Of a stretch of 64,000 nucleotides of DNA, positions 1-9,603 are shown piece after piece. The notes under the pieces were generated by a model. The model was given only the letters and a program-made list of their open reading frames with translations, was not told the origin of the DNA and made no database searches. The first letter of the stretch is position 1. Each line of letters begins with the position of its first letter. Origin of the DNA: CAYWRZ01 sp964460845 (GTDB taxonomy: Bacteria > Bacteroidota > Bacteroidia > Flavobacteriales_D > UBA2798); NCBI GenBank assembly GCA_964460845.1, contig CAYWRZ010000002.1, positions 186,001 through 250,000 on the forward strand, written 5' to 3'. The position numbers and the translations under genes are program-made.

Positions 1-257
1 ACACTCTTACGCAATTCCTGACGGGTAAGGGCTTCCGAATGCACGGAATAGGTCATCTCGGCAAAACCCATCGTGAACCGTTTATTGTAAGGCGAAGTCC
101 ACCCGAGGTTGGCCGGATTTATTCCTAAGGATTGGTAATCGGTAGCAAAAGTGGTGCTTGCCCCACGCCCGGCATTGGAAAAGGAGCCGTATTCGTGCTG
201 CGCATAAATGCCTGAAGAAAATGCGAGAAAAGAAAAAAGAAGTAAAGCCTGTTTCAT
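1..257 (-). CDS. Outer-membrane-type secreted protein, N-terminal part (possible DUF5723 family)
   Basis: Only the first 85 residues are in the window; the gene runs off the left edge. The ATG is at 257-255 and is followed by a clear signal peptide (MKQALLLFSFLAFSS, cleavage near IYA/Q). The mature start carries a run with GRGAS and TDYQSLGINPANLGW. Glycine/asparagine-rich openings of this 'NPANLG' kind are seen in Bacteroidota outer-membrane proteins annotated DUF5723, so that family is my best guess. A TACCTTTC box at 289-282, one base from the TAnnTTTG consensus, lies 24 bases upstream of the ATG. Function is unknown, and without the C-terminus the family call stays tentative. Confidence 0.6.
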   Translation of the reverse strand, partial: MKQALLLFSFLAFSSGIYAQHEYGSFSNAGRGASTTFATDYQSLGINPANLGWTSPYNKRFTMGFAEMTYSVHSEALTRQELRKS

Positions 258-372
258 GCAGTGTGAGTTGAAATAGCCTGTGAAAGGTAAAAAAATTTGC
301 GATGCAAACGGAAAAGCACAAACACCTATAGAATAAGCACTTATTGCTCACTTATAACGGAGTACAGGATGC

Positions 373-1263
373 TTATACCCACTCTATTCCCTTTTTCAGG
401 TAAGAAAGAGTTTCGGCTTCGGCACTACCCGCTTCGGGTATATGGTTGTAAAACCAGGAAGCCTGTTCGGGCAAACTCATCAAAATGGATTCGGTACGCC
501 CGTTGGTTTCGAGACCGAAACGCGTACCACGGTCGTACACCAGGTTAAACTCTACATAACGCCCTCTGCGCAGCAGTTGCCACTGTTTCTGTTCCGAAGT
601 GTAAGCAAGCGCACGATTAAGCGCTACCTGCTCTTCGTAACAGGCCAAAAAAGTACGCCCCACCGCACAGGAAAAGGCAAAAAGCTGTTCCTTGTCAAGT
701 CCCGTGCTGTTGTTGAGATGATCAAAAAAGATTCCACCTACCCCACGCGTTTCGTTACGGTGCGGAATAAAAAAGTAATCGTCGGCCCAGGATTTAAATT
801 TTCGGTAAAATGAAGCTTCGAACCTGTCGCAAACTTCTTTCAGCCGACCGTGAAACAGGCGAGCCTGCTCAGGACGCACATAATGCGGGGTAAGATCGAT
901 ACCGCCGCCAAACCAATACACGCCGCTGTCGGTTTCAAAATAGCGGATGTTCATGTGGATAACCGGTACGAAAGGATTCTGCGGATGCAGCACAATAGAC
1001 ACTCCGGTGGCGTAAAAAGAAGCCGATTCGCCGAACTCTTTTTTTAACGGATCAGGAATAGCGCCATGCACGGCCGAAAAATTGACTCCGCCTTTTTCGA
1101 GCACATCGCCCTGGCGAATCACGCGCGAACGCCCACCGCCTCCACCTTCTCGCTGCCATTGATCTTCGATAAACACCGCTTTGCCGTCGATGCGTTCGAG
1201 TTCGGCGCAAATTTCATCCTGTATCTTTTGGTATTCGAGGCTTATCGCTTCGCGGGTAAGCAT
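373..1263 (-). CDS. hemF: Oxygen-dependent coproporphyrinogen III oxidase
   Basis: Catalyses the O2-dependent oxidative decarboxylation of coproporphyrinogen III to protoporphyrinogen IX in haem synthesis; a cytosolic homodimer. The 296-residue length is normal for HemF. Family signatures are visible: the Gly-rich GGGGGRSRV segment near residue 40, WFGGGIDLTPHY near 118, KSWADDYFFIPHRNETRGVGGIFFD near 158, and the C-terminal LETNGRTESILMSLP. It is the last gene of a run guaA - LysM/PBP - hemF: its ATG lies one base after the stop of the LysM gene, so co-transcription and translational coupling are likely. The presence of HemF rather than only HemN argues for an aerobic life style. Confidence 0.96.
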   Translation of the reverse strand: MLTREAISLEYQKIQDEICAELERIDGKAVFIEDQWQREGGGGGRSRVIRQGDVLEKGGVNFSAVHGAIPDPLKKEFGESASFYATGVSIVLHPQNPFVPVIHMNIRYFETDSGVYWFGGGIDLTPHYVRPEQARLFHGRLKEVCDRFEASFYRKFKSWADDYFFIPHRNETRGVGGIFFDHLNNSTGLDKEQLFAFSCAVGRTFLACYEEQVALNRALAYTSEQKQWQLLRRGRYVEFNLVYDRGTRFGLETNGRTESILMSLPEQASWFYNHIPEAGSAEAETLSYLKKGIEWV

Positions 1264-1264
1264 A

Positions 1265-3130
1265 TCAGTTTTGTTTGATCAAACGGAAATTCTCGTATTT
1301 CAGAATATACACGTTGGTATTGAGATAACCGCCGTTTTCGTTGACTTTCCGGAACCGGAAACGCGTATTGACCATGTCGTCTGACTGGTACGATTCGAGC
1401 TTCTGTATAAAGCCTTTGCCTTCGCGGATATAACCCGAAAGGAAAAAATACGCCAAATCAAATCCCATCATGGCATACCGATCGGGATCGGTCTGAAACT
1501 TGCTGCGGAACGCACGAATAAAAGGAATGGTAGCCGTATCGCTGTAATTGACATAAACCGGCGAAGGCACGTGCAAGCTGAATTTATTTTTATAGCTCGC
1601 TTCGATATCGTCGTATTTGAGCCATTCGTCGGTACCGAAAATGACGATGCGGTAATCTTTGTACTGCGCTTTGATCGACAGGTTATTGAGGTTGCTGAAG
1701 AAGCTGCTTACAAAGCTGAAATCGTTGGAAGGCACGATAAACACGTTGATTTTGTCTTTCTGCAATTTCTGAATATACGCGTTGCCGGAATAGGATTCGG
1801 TTTTGACATAGTGCAGCGAATCGCGCGAAGCATTACGAGCCAGCTTTTCGGTAAGCTGCTTGCGGTAAAGGTTCACTACGCCCTCCTCTTTTTTGCCCTT
1901 GCCATCGACCAAAATAATATTTTGCCCTGCATAACGCGAGGCGACAAAACGCGACACTTCCTCGATCATCAGCGAAGAAGAGGTAATCGCTTTGGCTACG
2001 TATGGATTATTGAGCAAAATACGGTTGGTATAACCGAAAGGACAGACCAGCGGAATCTGATGCTCGGCCGCCGCACGAGCCACTATCTCGACCTGATCGG
2101 TGGGCCCGATAATCAAATCAAGCTTCGCAAATTCGGGTTCGCGAATAAGCTTGGCCAAACGCGCCGAATCGCGGTAAGTATCATAAATGCGAAGATTCAC
2201 GGAAAGTCCGGCTTTGCTCAGCGAATCGGCTGCGAGCAGCACACCGTGGTAAAAATCGAGCGACTGCCGGGTAGGTTCGTACAGTTCGACCGGAGCCAGC
2301 GGATTGCGGCTGTCGAGTATGCTTTGGTTTCTGTCGAGGTAAAAAGGCATGAATACACCCACTTCATATACCTCTTTTATCAACGGACCTACAGGCTGTA
2401 CCTCTTGCACAGGCTGTTCCATGGCACGCAAATCGGGATACCAGGTCAGTCCCTGAGCCTGCGCCAGCGATTTTTTGACCGGAATCACCAGGGTTTGCCC
2501 GAGCTTTAATCCATCGGTAAGTGCGTCGTTAAATAGTTTCAGCGAATCCTGGCTTACGCCGTATTGTTTGGAAAGTGAAAAAATCGTTTCTCCCTTTTGC
2601 ACCTTGTGCTCGATCAGCACATGCCCTCCAGCCACAGCAGGCGCATCTAACACTTTTTCGGGAACAGGCCCTTCTTCGACGAGCGGCTTTACCTCAATTT
2701 TCAATACCTGCCCGGGACTGATCCCATTGCGGGCTTCTTCATTGTGCTGATAAATCGCTTCGGGGGTCGTATCGTACGTTTTGGCAATACCATATACGGT
2801 TTCGCCTTTTTTCACCGTATGCCTGATTGTATCGGCTTTTACTGTATTTACCGGCGTTTTTTCCGCCTCTTTTTCGGTAACCGTAAGACCGGTCGGAATT
2901 TTCAGCTCCATACCCGGACTAATGCCTTTTTCGGCAGCGGGATTAGCCTTGAGCACTTCGTCCTGCTTCAGGTTGTACTTGCGGGCAATGCCATACACGG
3001 TCTCTCCTTTTTCGACGGTGTGCAGGTAATACACTTTCCCGTCGATGGTCTCTTTCCGCGCATTAGCGGGCTGTGCCAGTACTTGAGGAACGGCGGTGCA
3101 CAAAAAAAATAATACCAGTAAATGTCTCAT
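1265..3130 (-). CDS. Secreted protein with three LysM repeats and a periplasmic-binding-protein-like domain
   Basis: 621 residues. A signal peptide (MRHLLVLFFLCTAVPQVLAQ) is followed by three LysM repeats at about 32-78, 102-148 and 170-217, each opening with a V.KGETVYGIA- or V.KGETIFSL-type run. LysM binds the glycan strands of peptidoglycan. From about residue 255 to the end the protein resembles type-1 periplasmic binding proteins of the Leu/Ile/Val-receptor kind (SLDFYHGVLLAADSL, LDLIIGPTDQ, VVARAAAEHQIPLVCP). No permease or ATPase gene is nearby, so a sensor, scaffold or wall-anchored receptor is likelier than ABC transport. It starts 9 bases after the guaA stop and ends one base before hemF. 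Domain calls are from motif reading; the ligand is unknown. Confidence 0.85.
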   Translation of the reverse strand: MRHLLVLFFLCTAVPQVLAQPANARKETIDGKVYYLHTVEKGETVYGIARKYNLKQDEVLKANPAAEKGISPGMELKIPTGLTVTEKEAEKTPVNTVKADTIRHTVKKGETVYGIAKTYDTTPEAIYQHNEEARNGISPGQVLKIEVKPLVEEGPVPEKVLDAPAVAGGHVLIEHKVQKGETIFSLSKQYGVSQDSLKLFNDALTDGLKLGQTLVIPVKKSLAQAQGLTWYPDLRAMEQPVQEVQPVGPLIKEVYEVGVFMPFYLDRNQSILDSRNPLAPVELYEPTRQSLDFYHGVLLAADSLSKAGLSVNLRIYDTYRDSARLAKLIREPEFAKLDLIIGPTDQVEIVARAAAEHQIPLVCPFGYTNRILLNNPYVAKAITSSSLMIEEVSRFVASRYAGQNIILVDGKGKKEEGVVNLYRKQLTEKLARNASRDSLHYVKTESYSGNAYIQKLQKDKINVFIVPSNDFSFVSSFFSNLNNLSIKAQYKDYRIVIFGTDEWLKYDDIEASYKNKFSLHVPSPVYVNYSDTATIPFIRAFRSKFQTDPDRYAMMGFDLAYFFLSGYIREGKGFIQKLESYQSDDMVNTRFRFRKVNENGGYLNTNVYILKYENFRLIKQN

Positions 3131-3139
3131 CTGCTGTAG

Positions 3140-4669
3140 TTATTCCCATTCGATGGTAGCCGGAGGCTTAGAGCTGATGTCGTACACCACCCGGTTAATC
3201 CCTTTTACTTTGTTGATGATCTCATTCGAAATGTGTGCCAAAAATTCGTAGGGCAAGTGACACCAGTCGGCTGTCATGCCATCGGTAGAAGTTACCGCTC
3301 TGAGTGCCACGGCGTTTTCGTAGGTACGCTCATCGCCCATCACCCCCACCGATTGCACCGGAAGCAGAATAGCTCCTGCCTGCCACACCTGATCGTACAA
3401 GCCGTGAGTTTTGAGTCCACCGATAAAAATCGCATCTACTTCCTGCAAAATACGCACTTTTTCGGGGGTAATATCGCCCAAAATGCGAATGCCCAGGCCA
3501 GGTCCGGGGAAAGGATGACGCCCCAAAATAGCAGCATCAATTTCAAGGGCCTTCCCCACTCTGCGCACCTCGTCTTTAAACAGGGCACGAAGCGGTTCCA
3601 CCACTTTTAGCTTCATAAAATCGGGCAGTCCGCCTACATTGTGATGCGATTTGATGGTGGCCGAAGGGCCTTTTACCGATACCGATTCGATCACATCGGG
3701 ATAAATGGTGCCTTGTCCAAGCCAGCGGGCATCGCTGTGTTTTTTGGATTCATCGTCGAACACTTCGATAAATACCCGGCCAATGGTTTTTCGTTTTTGC
3801 TCGGGATCGGTTTGTCCGGCCAAAGCGGTGTAAAAACGTTCACGCGCATCGACACCGGTTACATTCAAACCCATGTTACGATAGCTGTGCAGCACTTCTT
3901 CAAATTCATTTTTGCGAAGCAGACCGTTATCGACGAAAATACAATGCAGCTTGCTGCCTATGGCTTTGTGCAGCAATACGGCTGCCACCGACGAGTCCAC
4001 GCCGCCCGAAAGGCCCATGATTACAGTATCGTTTCCGAGCTGGGTTTTGAGCTCTTCTACCGTCGATTCGACAAAAGAAGCGGGAGTCCAATTTTGCGCG
4101 CAACCGCAGATGCCTATAATGAAGTTGCGAAGCAGTATAGATCCTTCGGTCGAATGATACACTTCGGGGTGAAACTGTATGCCGTACACCTGCTTATTTT
4201 CGAAAGCATATCCGGCTACCGCCACATCGGTAGTAGAAGCGATTATACGGGCATTATCGGGCACACGAGCTATCGTATCGCCGTGCGACATCCATACCTG
4301 CGAATTCTCGGTCATTCCGCTCAGCAAAGGCGACGCATTATCTACATAACGCAGGTTGGCACGGCCGTATTCACGAATTTGCGAACGTTCTACCGAGCCG
4401 CCACCCTCGCGGGCCAGGTATTGTGCCCCGTAACAGACTCCCAGCACCGGTATTTTACCTTCAAATGCAGAAATATCGGGTACGGGATGATCCGCATCGT
4501 GCACCGAATAAGGGCTCCCTGAGAGGATAACACCCATAATGCGATGGTCTGAGGAGGGAATTTTATTGTAAGGGTGGATTTCGCAATATACATTCAGCTC
4601 TCTTACTCTTCTTGCTATCAACTGGGTGTACTGCGAACCGAAATCGAGAATCAGGATCATTTCTTGCAT
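3140..4669 (-). CDS. guaA: GMP synthase (glutamine-hydrolysing)
   Basis: Converts XMP, glutamine and ATP to GMP, the last step of guanine nucleotide synthesis. I start it at MQEMILILDFGSQYTQL (ATG 4669-4667), giving 509 aa, the usual length. An upstream in-frame ATG at 4702 would add 11 residues that homologues lack. The class-I amidotransferase domain has the nucleophile C79 in LGVCYGAQ and the HPE of YGIQFHPEVYHS. The ATP-pyrophosphatase P-loop is MGLSGGVDSS, and the C-terminus ends in the typical SSKPPATIEWE. There is no Shine-Dalgarno before the start, as is normal in this phylum. It heads the run to the LysM gene and hemF. Confidence 0.97.
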   Translation of the reverse strand: MQEMILILDFGSQYTQLIARRVRELNVYCEIHPYNKIPSSDHRIMGVILSGSPYSVHDADHPVPDISAFEGKIPVLGVCYGAQYLAREGGGSVERSQIREYGRANLRYVDNASPLLSGMTENSQVWMSHGDTIARVPDNARIIASTTDVAVAGYAFENKQVYGIQFHPEVYHSTEGSILLRNFIIGICGCAQNWTPASFVESTVEELKTQLGNDTVIMGLSGGVDSSVAAVLLHKAIGSKLHCIFVDNGLLRKNEFEEVLHSYRNMGLNVTGVDARERFYTALAGQTDPEQKRKTIGRVFIEVFDDESKKHSDARWLGQGTIYPDVIESVSVKGPSATIKSHHNVGGLPDFMKLKVVEPLRALFKDEVRRVGKALEIDAAILGRHPFPGPGLGIRILGDITPEKVRILQEVDAIFIGGLKTHGLYDQVWQAGAILLPVQSVGVMGDERTYENAVALRAVTSTDGMTADWCHLPYEFLAHISNEIINKVKGINRVVYDISSKPPATIEWE

Positions 4670-4782
4670 ACGGCAAAGATAAATATATTGCGCGGGGGGC
4701 ATATTCGGTACTTTACCGACTTGTTAACAAATAAATCAGAAATAGTTAATTAACGGTTAGGATGATTTAAGGAATTCCTACA

Positions 4783-4790
4783 TACCTTTG
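4783..4790 (+). promoter_or_regulatory. Putative -7 box TACCTTTG of the T9SS protein gene at 4887
   Basis: TACCTTTG matches the Bacteroidota -7 consensus TAnnTTTG and lies 96 bases before the ATG at 4887. A GTTAG sequence about 22 bases upstream is only a weak match to the -33 TTG. Placement is by consensus reading only. Confidence 0.4.
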
Positions 4791-4886
4791 TCTGTGTGCG
4801 CTTTTTGCTCACTGAGCCGAACACCCTTGCGTCGCCAGAACGGCCGACAAAACCGCTCAACTACCTCTTAACCGAACAAAGGTGTC

Positions 4887-7037
4887 ATGAGAACACACGT
4901 ACTACAGCTCATTACGGGATTATGCTTTTTTATTGCGTCACAGGGATACGCACAGGTTCCCTCCCAATGCCTGGAGATAGAAAGTATTTTGGTCGATGCC
5001 TGTGTGCCGGGTTCGGGCTGTAACAACGCCGCCGCCCCTTCGTGCAGTTGCGAAGGAAAAAACGAAATGGTACGTATTAAAATCGGTCCGGCCAATATTC
5101 CCGTTTCGGATCTGACGATTAGCTGGCCCAACAATACGTTCAGGGGCATTAGTCCGGCTAACGCCACTACCGCTTCAATAGTAGCTGATTTACAGAGCAC
5201 CGTGCAATCGGCTTGCGGCCGTCTGCTAGAACCTCCCGGAGCTATTCTTCCGGCAGGTAAAAATGTGCTTATCATTTCCTCGACCGATATGTGCGTAGCG
5301 GCCAACTCGTTTTCGACGCTGAGCGATACGCTTTATGTGATTTTTCAGAATGCGGGGAATTACCAGGGCCATTTTGCCAATCATGATAACGGCGGAACCG
5401 CTTCTCCCACACCCAATCCGGTGGCGAGCAACCGTACACTTTCTATTGGGCGTACTTCCACTTCCTGTACCGATGTGGTTACTTATAACCGCTCGGAGCT
5501 GGTAAATATTCACGGCACATACGGCGGAAGTGTAGCCGATAATGACGGAGCTACCGTAAATTTCACCTGGGGCGGAACCCCTTCTTATGTCAACTACGGC
5601 TGTCGTGCGCCTTTCGAGCCGCTCGAGCTGGAGGTACAAGGCCCCGCTACGGCCTGCGGCAGCGACCCAATTACTGTAGGCGCTACGGTAACAGGAAATT
5701 ACAACAGCTTTACCTGGACCGGCGGAACGGGCAGCTTTGCCAATCCGGGAAGCCTTGTCACCCAATATACTCCCGGTACGGGCGATAATGGCACGGTAAT
5801 GCTCATTGCCGAAATAGAAGATATGTGTAACGGCATACTGCGTGACACGCTCTTTATCACCATGAATCCTATTCCTGATGTAAACATTACGGCCGACGGC
5901 CCTCTGGTCTTTTGTCAGGGAGGCAGCGTAAGCCTCACTGCGAGCGGAGGAAACAATTATGTTTGGAGTCCCGGAGGCAGCACTTCTGCTTTTATTGTGG
6001 TCACCACCTCGGGTACATACACCGTCACCGCTTCTAACAGTTGCGGATCCGATCAGGCTTCGGTAAGCGTGAACGTACTTCCTGTCCCGACCGCCGTCAT
6101 CACTGCTGCCGGCCCTTTTTGCACAGGCAATTCTCCCGTACAGCTCATTGCCACACCTTCGGGCGGAACATGGTCCGGTAACGGGATAAGCATTTCCGGA
6201 GTATTTAATCCGGCTACGGCAGGAATCGGCTCGCATACCATTAATTACCAGTACACCAATAGCGACAACTGCACCGGCACCGCCTCTACGATCATCGAAG
6301 TAAGGGCTTCTGACGTGGTACAAATCACAGCCGGAGGTCCTACTACTTTTTGCGCTGGAGAAAATGTAACCCTTACCGCCACGGGCTCTTCGAGCTATAG
6401 TTGGTCTAACGGGCAAAGTGGCAGCTCTATTACCGTCGATCAGCCGGGTAACTATTTTGCGGTCAGTCAGGGCGCCTGCGCCGATACGTCTAACGTGATC
6501 ACCGTAACGGTGTTTCCGGTAAGCGCTTATTTCACCGCTACTCCCGAATCGGGTACGCCTCCGCTCATTGTCAATTTTACCAATGGCAGCAGCAACGCCA
6601 CCGATTATGAGTGGTCGTTTGGTGACGGCGATTCTTCGACAGCCGTTCATCCGCAGCACGAGTTTACCCAAAGCGGCTCTTACCTGGTTACGCTAACCGC
6701 CATCAACGCACAGGGCTGCAGGGCTACCTATAGCCTCACCATTGTAGTGGCCGATTCGGTAAATATTGTAGTGCCTAACGTATTCAGCCCGAATAACGAT
6801 GGCAGCAACGACGTATATACGCTCATCGCATTAAATATTTCTTCGCTCAAAATGACCATTTACAACCGTTGGGGACAGGTCATGAAAGTGCTCGATTCGC
6901 CCACCGCTACCTGGAACGGAGAAGCGCCCAATGGGCAAAAAGCAGCGGAAGGAACCTATTTCTATATTCTCGAATACACCGACAGCAACGGTAAAAATCA
7001 AGTGCAAAACGGGCATATTTCGCTATTTCTCCGTTAG
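4887..7037 (+). CDS. T9SS type B (gliding-associated C-terminal domain) secreted protein with Ig/PKD-like repeats
   Basis: 716 residues. The signal peptide is MRTHVLQLITGLCFFIASQGYAQ. An N-terminal Cys-containing domain (LEIESILVDACVPGSGC...NEMVRIKIGP) of a kind common at the front of Bacteroidota surface proteins is followed by several roughly 80-residue beta-sandwich repeats (…ITADGPLVFCQGGSVSLTASG…, …ITAGGPTTFCAGENVTLTATG…). A PKD domain follows at about 555-625 (PPLIVNFTNGSS, YEWSFGDGDSS). The last 90 residues (VVPNVFSPNNDGSNDVY, IYNRWGQVMK, AEGTYFYILEY) are the type B sorting signal, used for export across the outer membrane by the type IX system. It is probably a surface adhesin or matrix protein; the ligand is unknown. 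Confidence 0.92.
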   Translation: MRTHVLQLITGLCFFIASQGYAQVPSQCLEIESILVDACVPGSGCNNAAAPSCSCEGKNEMVRIKIGPANIPVSDLTISWPNNTFRGISPANATTASIVADLQSTVQSACGRLLEPPGAILPAGKNVLIISSTDMCVAANSFSTLSDTLYVIFQNAGNYQGHFANHDNGGTASPTPNPVASNRTLSIGRTSTSCTDVVTYNRSELVNIHGTYGGSVADNDGATVNFTWGGTPSYVNYGCRAPFEPLELEVQGPATACGSDPITVGATVTGNYNSFTWTGGTGSFANPGSLVTQYTPGTGDNGTVMLIAEIEDMCNGILRDTLFITMNPIPDVNITADGPLVFCQGGSVSLTASGGNNYVWSPGGSTSAFIVVTTSGTYTVTASNSCGSDQASVSVNVLPVPTAVITAAGPFCTGNSPVQLIATPSGGTWSGNGISISGVFNPATAGIGSHTINYQYTNSDNCTGTASTIIEVRASDVVQITAGGPTTFCAGENVTLTATGSSSYSWSNGQSGSSITVDQPGNYFAVSQGACADTSNVITVTVFPVSAYFTATPESGTPPLIVNFTNGSSNATDYEWSFGDGDSSTAVHPQHEFTQSGSYLVTLTAINAQGCRATYSLTIVVADSVNIVVPNVFSPNNDGSNDVYTLIALNISSLKMTIYNRWGQVMKVLDSPTATWNGEAPNGQKAAEGTYFYILEYTDSNGKNQVQNGHISLFLR

Positions 7038-7142
7038 TAGAAGATTTAATATTGCTTTAAAGACTGATTCATAGTCGCGGACTACTTTAGCATTGTTCAG
7101 GAACTTATTCTCCTGATTCGCTTTGCCTAAACAACCGCATTT

Positions 7143-9485
7143 ATGAAAAATCTTCTACTGCTTGCGCTGCTGCTGTGCAGTCAACTATTACCCGCACAAA
7201 CCACTGTATTTTTTCAGGGTTTTGAAAACGCTTCTACTACCTGTACCGAAAACTGGGGCTATACCGGTGGAAACCGCAATACCGAAACACGGCGTACCGG
7301 TTCGTATTCGGCGCGCGTAGGACGTAATGCAGAATCGAATACCCTCACTCTTGAGACCGTCAATATAAGCGGACTGAGCGGCGTTCAGCTTCGTATTTAT
7401 CATTCGGCACGAAGCGGCTCGGCCGGATTAGATACGCGCGAAGGTGCTGCCATTCATGTAAGCCTTAACGGAAGCGCATGGACTTTTGCGGGCGGTGCAG
7501 GTGGTTTCAGTAATGCCAACTGGGGCTGGACTGCCACTGGAGGTTCTACTTCTTCCAGCAGCGGCTGTACTGTGTATCAAATTCCCAATCCGCTGGTTTA
7601 TAACGTACCCGCCGGTACCAATACCCTTTCCGTAAAGATTGTGTCGGTAACCGGTGGTAACTGTAACACCTACAACAACAATATGAACAACGGTACGGCC
7701 AGCAACTATGACCGTACCGACGAGGGCTTTTTTATAGACGATGTAAGCCTGACCACTACCAGCACCGCTATTGCTTCGCGCTGGACAGGCGAAGCCAATA
7801 CCGATTGGTTCAACTGCCTCAACTGGCACAACAACCGGATACCCACGGCCACTACTCCTGCGGTAATTGACCAAACCGCTTTAAACAATTGCGTAATCGC
7901 CTCGGGTAACGCCGTTTGCGCCAGCCTTGATATCAGCTCTTCCAACAATGTAAACCGTAACCTGACGCTACAAGGCTCGGGCAACTTCCTCACCAGCGGC
8001 GACATCACCCTCCGGAAAACAGGAGGAAGCGGAACCTTGATGCTGGATGTGACCGGCAACAGCTCGCTGCAATCCCGAAACCTAACGGTTACCGGTACTA
8101 CGAACGGATCCGAAAATGCCATGTTTAGAAATACCACCGGGAGCACACAGGTCACCTTTACCGGTAATCTGGTGCTCAATCCGGGGGCAAACCTGTCGCT
8201 TGCCGGGAGTCCGGGTGGAAGCATACGCCTGCGGGGCAATTACAGTGCGCTGGGCCGACAAAGCGATATCAAGCACAGCGGGTCGCATTTTTATTTTGAC
8301 GGTACCGGAAATCAGCAGATCAACAGCAACAGCTTTACCGTATTGTTTGGCCACCTGAGCTTGCAGAAAACCGGCGGTATTTTAACCTTAAATAACCACG
8401 CAGAAATAACGGGTAACCTTAACTTCAACGACGGTATCATAGTGAGTCAACCATCGGCGTTGCTCCTATTTGCAGATAATGCGGCGGCTGTTAACGCTTC
8501 CGACCAAAGCCACGTAAACGGTCCTGTGCGTAAAACCGGCAACGATGCCTTTATTTTTCCCATAGGCGATGGCACTGCATACCGCCCTGCAGGAATTTCG
8601 GCACCTGCACTTACTTCCGATCATTTTACAGCGCGCTATATACATGGCGATCCTGATCCTACATACAGCGACAATTCAAAAGACGCGTCTCTCGATCACA
8701 TCAGCAGTTGCGAATACTGGATAATTGACCAAAGTGGCGGCAGCTCGGCGGTAGCAGTGAGCTTGTCGTGGAATCCGCAAAGCTGCGGAGTAGATAACCT
8801 GAATGAGCTGCGCATAGCACGCTGGGACGGTAGCACCTGGAAAGATGAAGGCAACGGAGGCACCTCGGGCGATGCAACTGCGGGTACCCTCAGCAGCGGA
8901 GCAGCCATTAGCAATTTCAGTCCGTTTACCCTGGCCTCTGCCTTTAGCAGCAATCCACTGCCTTTAGAACTTTTGGATTTCGGAGTGGAAAAAAAAGCGG
9001 AAGGAGCTTACCTCTACTGGCTCACCGCATCGGAGCAGCAAACCGATTATTTTCTGGTAGAACGATCGGGCGACGGTATCGGTTATGAGCCCATTGCACG
9101 GCTTTCTGCCGCAGGTTTTTCCAACACCGTACTTAGCTACGAAACGAGCGATTCCGATCCGCTTCCGGGAACCGGATTCTACCGTCTGAAAATGGTAGAT
9201 ACCGATGGTACTTTTTCATACAGCGTGGTTAAAACACTGGATTTCAACAGTACTGCAAACGGTCTTTCGCTGAACTACTTACCCGGCGCAGTACAGATCT
9301 CGGGAGCGGAAGAAACGGGAATCGTAGGACTTGAAATTATTGAGATAAGCGGCAAACGAGTGTATTACAATGAAGCCGTTTTTCCCTTTATCTTCGAGTA
9401 CAAGGCATTAAGTACGGGTATTTATATCGTACGTGCCCGTTCAGGAAACCGCTACCTGCATACAAAATTTGCAGTGAATCCCTAA
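7143..9485 (+). CDS. T9SS type A sorted secreted protein
   Basis: 780 residues starting with signal peptide MKNLLLLALLLCSQLLPAQ. Residues ~25-205 read as a jelly-roll-like module (FFQGFENAS..CTENWGY.GGN, ending FFIDDVSLTTTS) of the sort found in surface and carbohydrate-interacting proteins. A Ser/Gly/Asn-rich repetitive stretch with LDISSSNNVNRNLTLQG-type beta-helix character follows (~215-450), then a sequence starting FPIGDGTAYRPAGIS, also recurrent in T9SS proteins. The C-terminal ~80 residues (IVGLEIIEISGKRVYYNEA ... LSTGIYIVRARSGNRYLHTKFAVNP) are a type A sorting domain. It sits 105 bases after the preceding T9SS gene on the same strand. No catalytic motif was recognised. Confidence 0.9.
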   Translation: MKNLLLLALLLCSQLLPAQTTVFFQGFENASTTCTENWGYTGGNRNTETRRTGSYSARVGRNAESNTLTLETVNISGLSGVQLRIYHSARSGSAGLDTREGAAIHVSLNGSAWTFAGGAGGFSNANWGWTATGGSTSSSSGCTVYQIPNPLVYNVPAGTNTLSVKIVSVTGGNCNTYNNNMNNGTASNYDRTDEGFFIDDVSLTTTSTAIASRWTGEANTDWFNCLNWHNNRIPTATTPAVIDQTALNNCVIASGNAVCASLDISSSNNVNRNLTLQGSGNFLTSGDITLRKTGGSGTLMLDVTGNSSLQSRNLTVTGTTNGSENAMFRNTTGSTQVTFTGNLVLNPGANLSLAGSPGGSIRLRGNYSALGRQSDIKHSGSHFYFDGTGNQQINSNSFTVLFGHLSLQKTGGILTLNNHAEITGNLNFNDGIIVSQPSALLLFADNAAAVNASDQSHVNGPVRKTGNDAFIFPIGDGTAYRPAGISAPALTSDHFTARYIHGDPDPTYSDNSKDASLDHISSCEYWIIDQSGGSSAVAVSLSWNPQSCGVDNLNELRIARWDGSTWKDEGNGGTSGDATAGTLSSGAAISNFSPFTLASAFSSNPLPLELLDFGVEKKAEGAYLYWLTASEQQTDYFLVERSGDGIGYEPIARLSAAGFSNTVLSYETSDSDPLPGTGFYRLKMVDTDGTFSYSVVKTLDFNSTANGLSLNYLPGAVQISGAEETGIVGLEIIEISGKRVYYNEAVFPFIFEYKALSTGIYIVRARSGNRYLHTKFAVNP

Positions 9486-9603
9486 AAAAGAGTATTTCGC
9501 GCATTCTGCCTCATTTTTTAGCGGCTGCGGTAAGGTTTGTATGCATACTTTTTTTACTTTTAGCCTCCGAGTCGTCTCACATCTCTAATTCTTTATACAC
9601 GCA

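Noticed and set aside
1571..2509. 312-codon open frame on the plus strand
   Set aside because: Antisense shadow of the LysM/binding-protein gene, which has a signal peptide and recognisable domains.
5226..6671. 481-codon open frame on the minus strand
   Set aside because: Lies opposite the T9SS protein at 4887 and has the Arg/Gly/Ser-rich, domain-free composition of an antisense shadow.
9483..9528. CTAAAAAA ... TTTTTTAG as a terminator after the T9SS gene at 7143
   Set aside because: The stem is only A-T pairs with a loop of over 20 bases; too weak to call.
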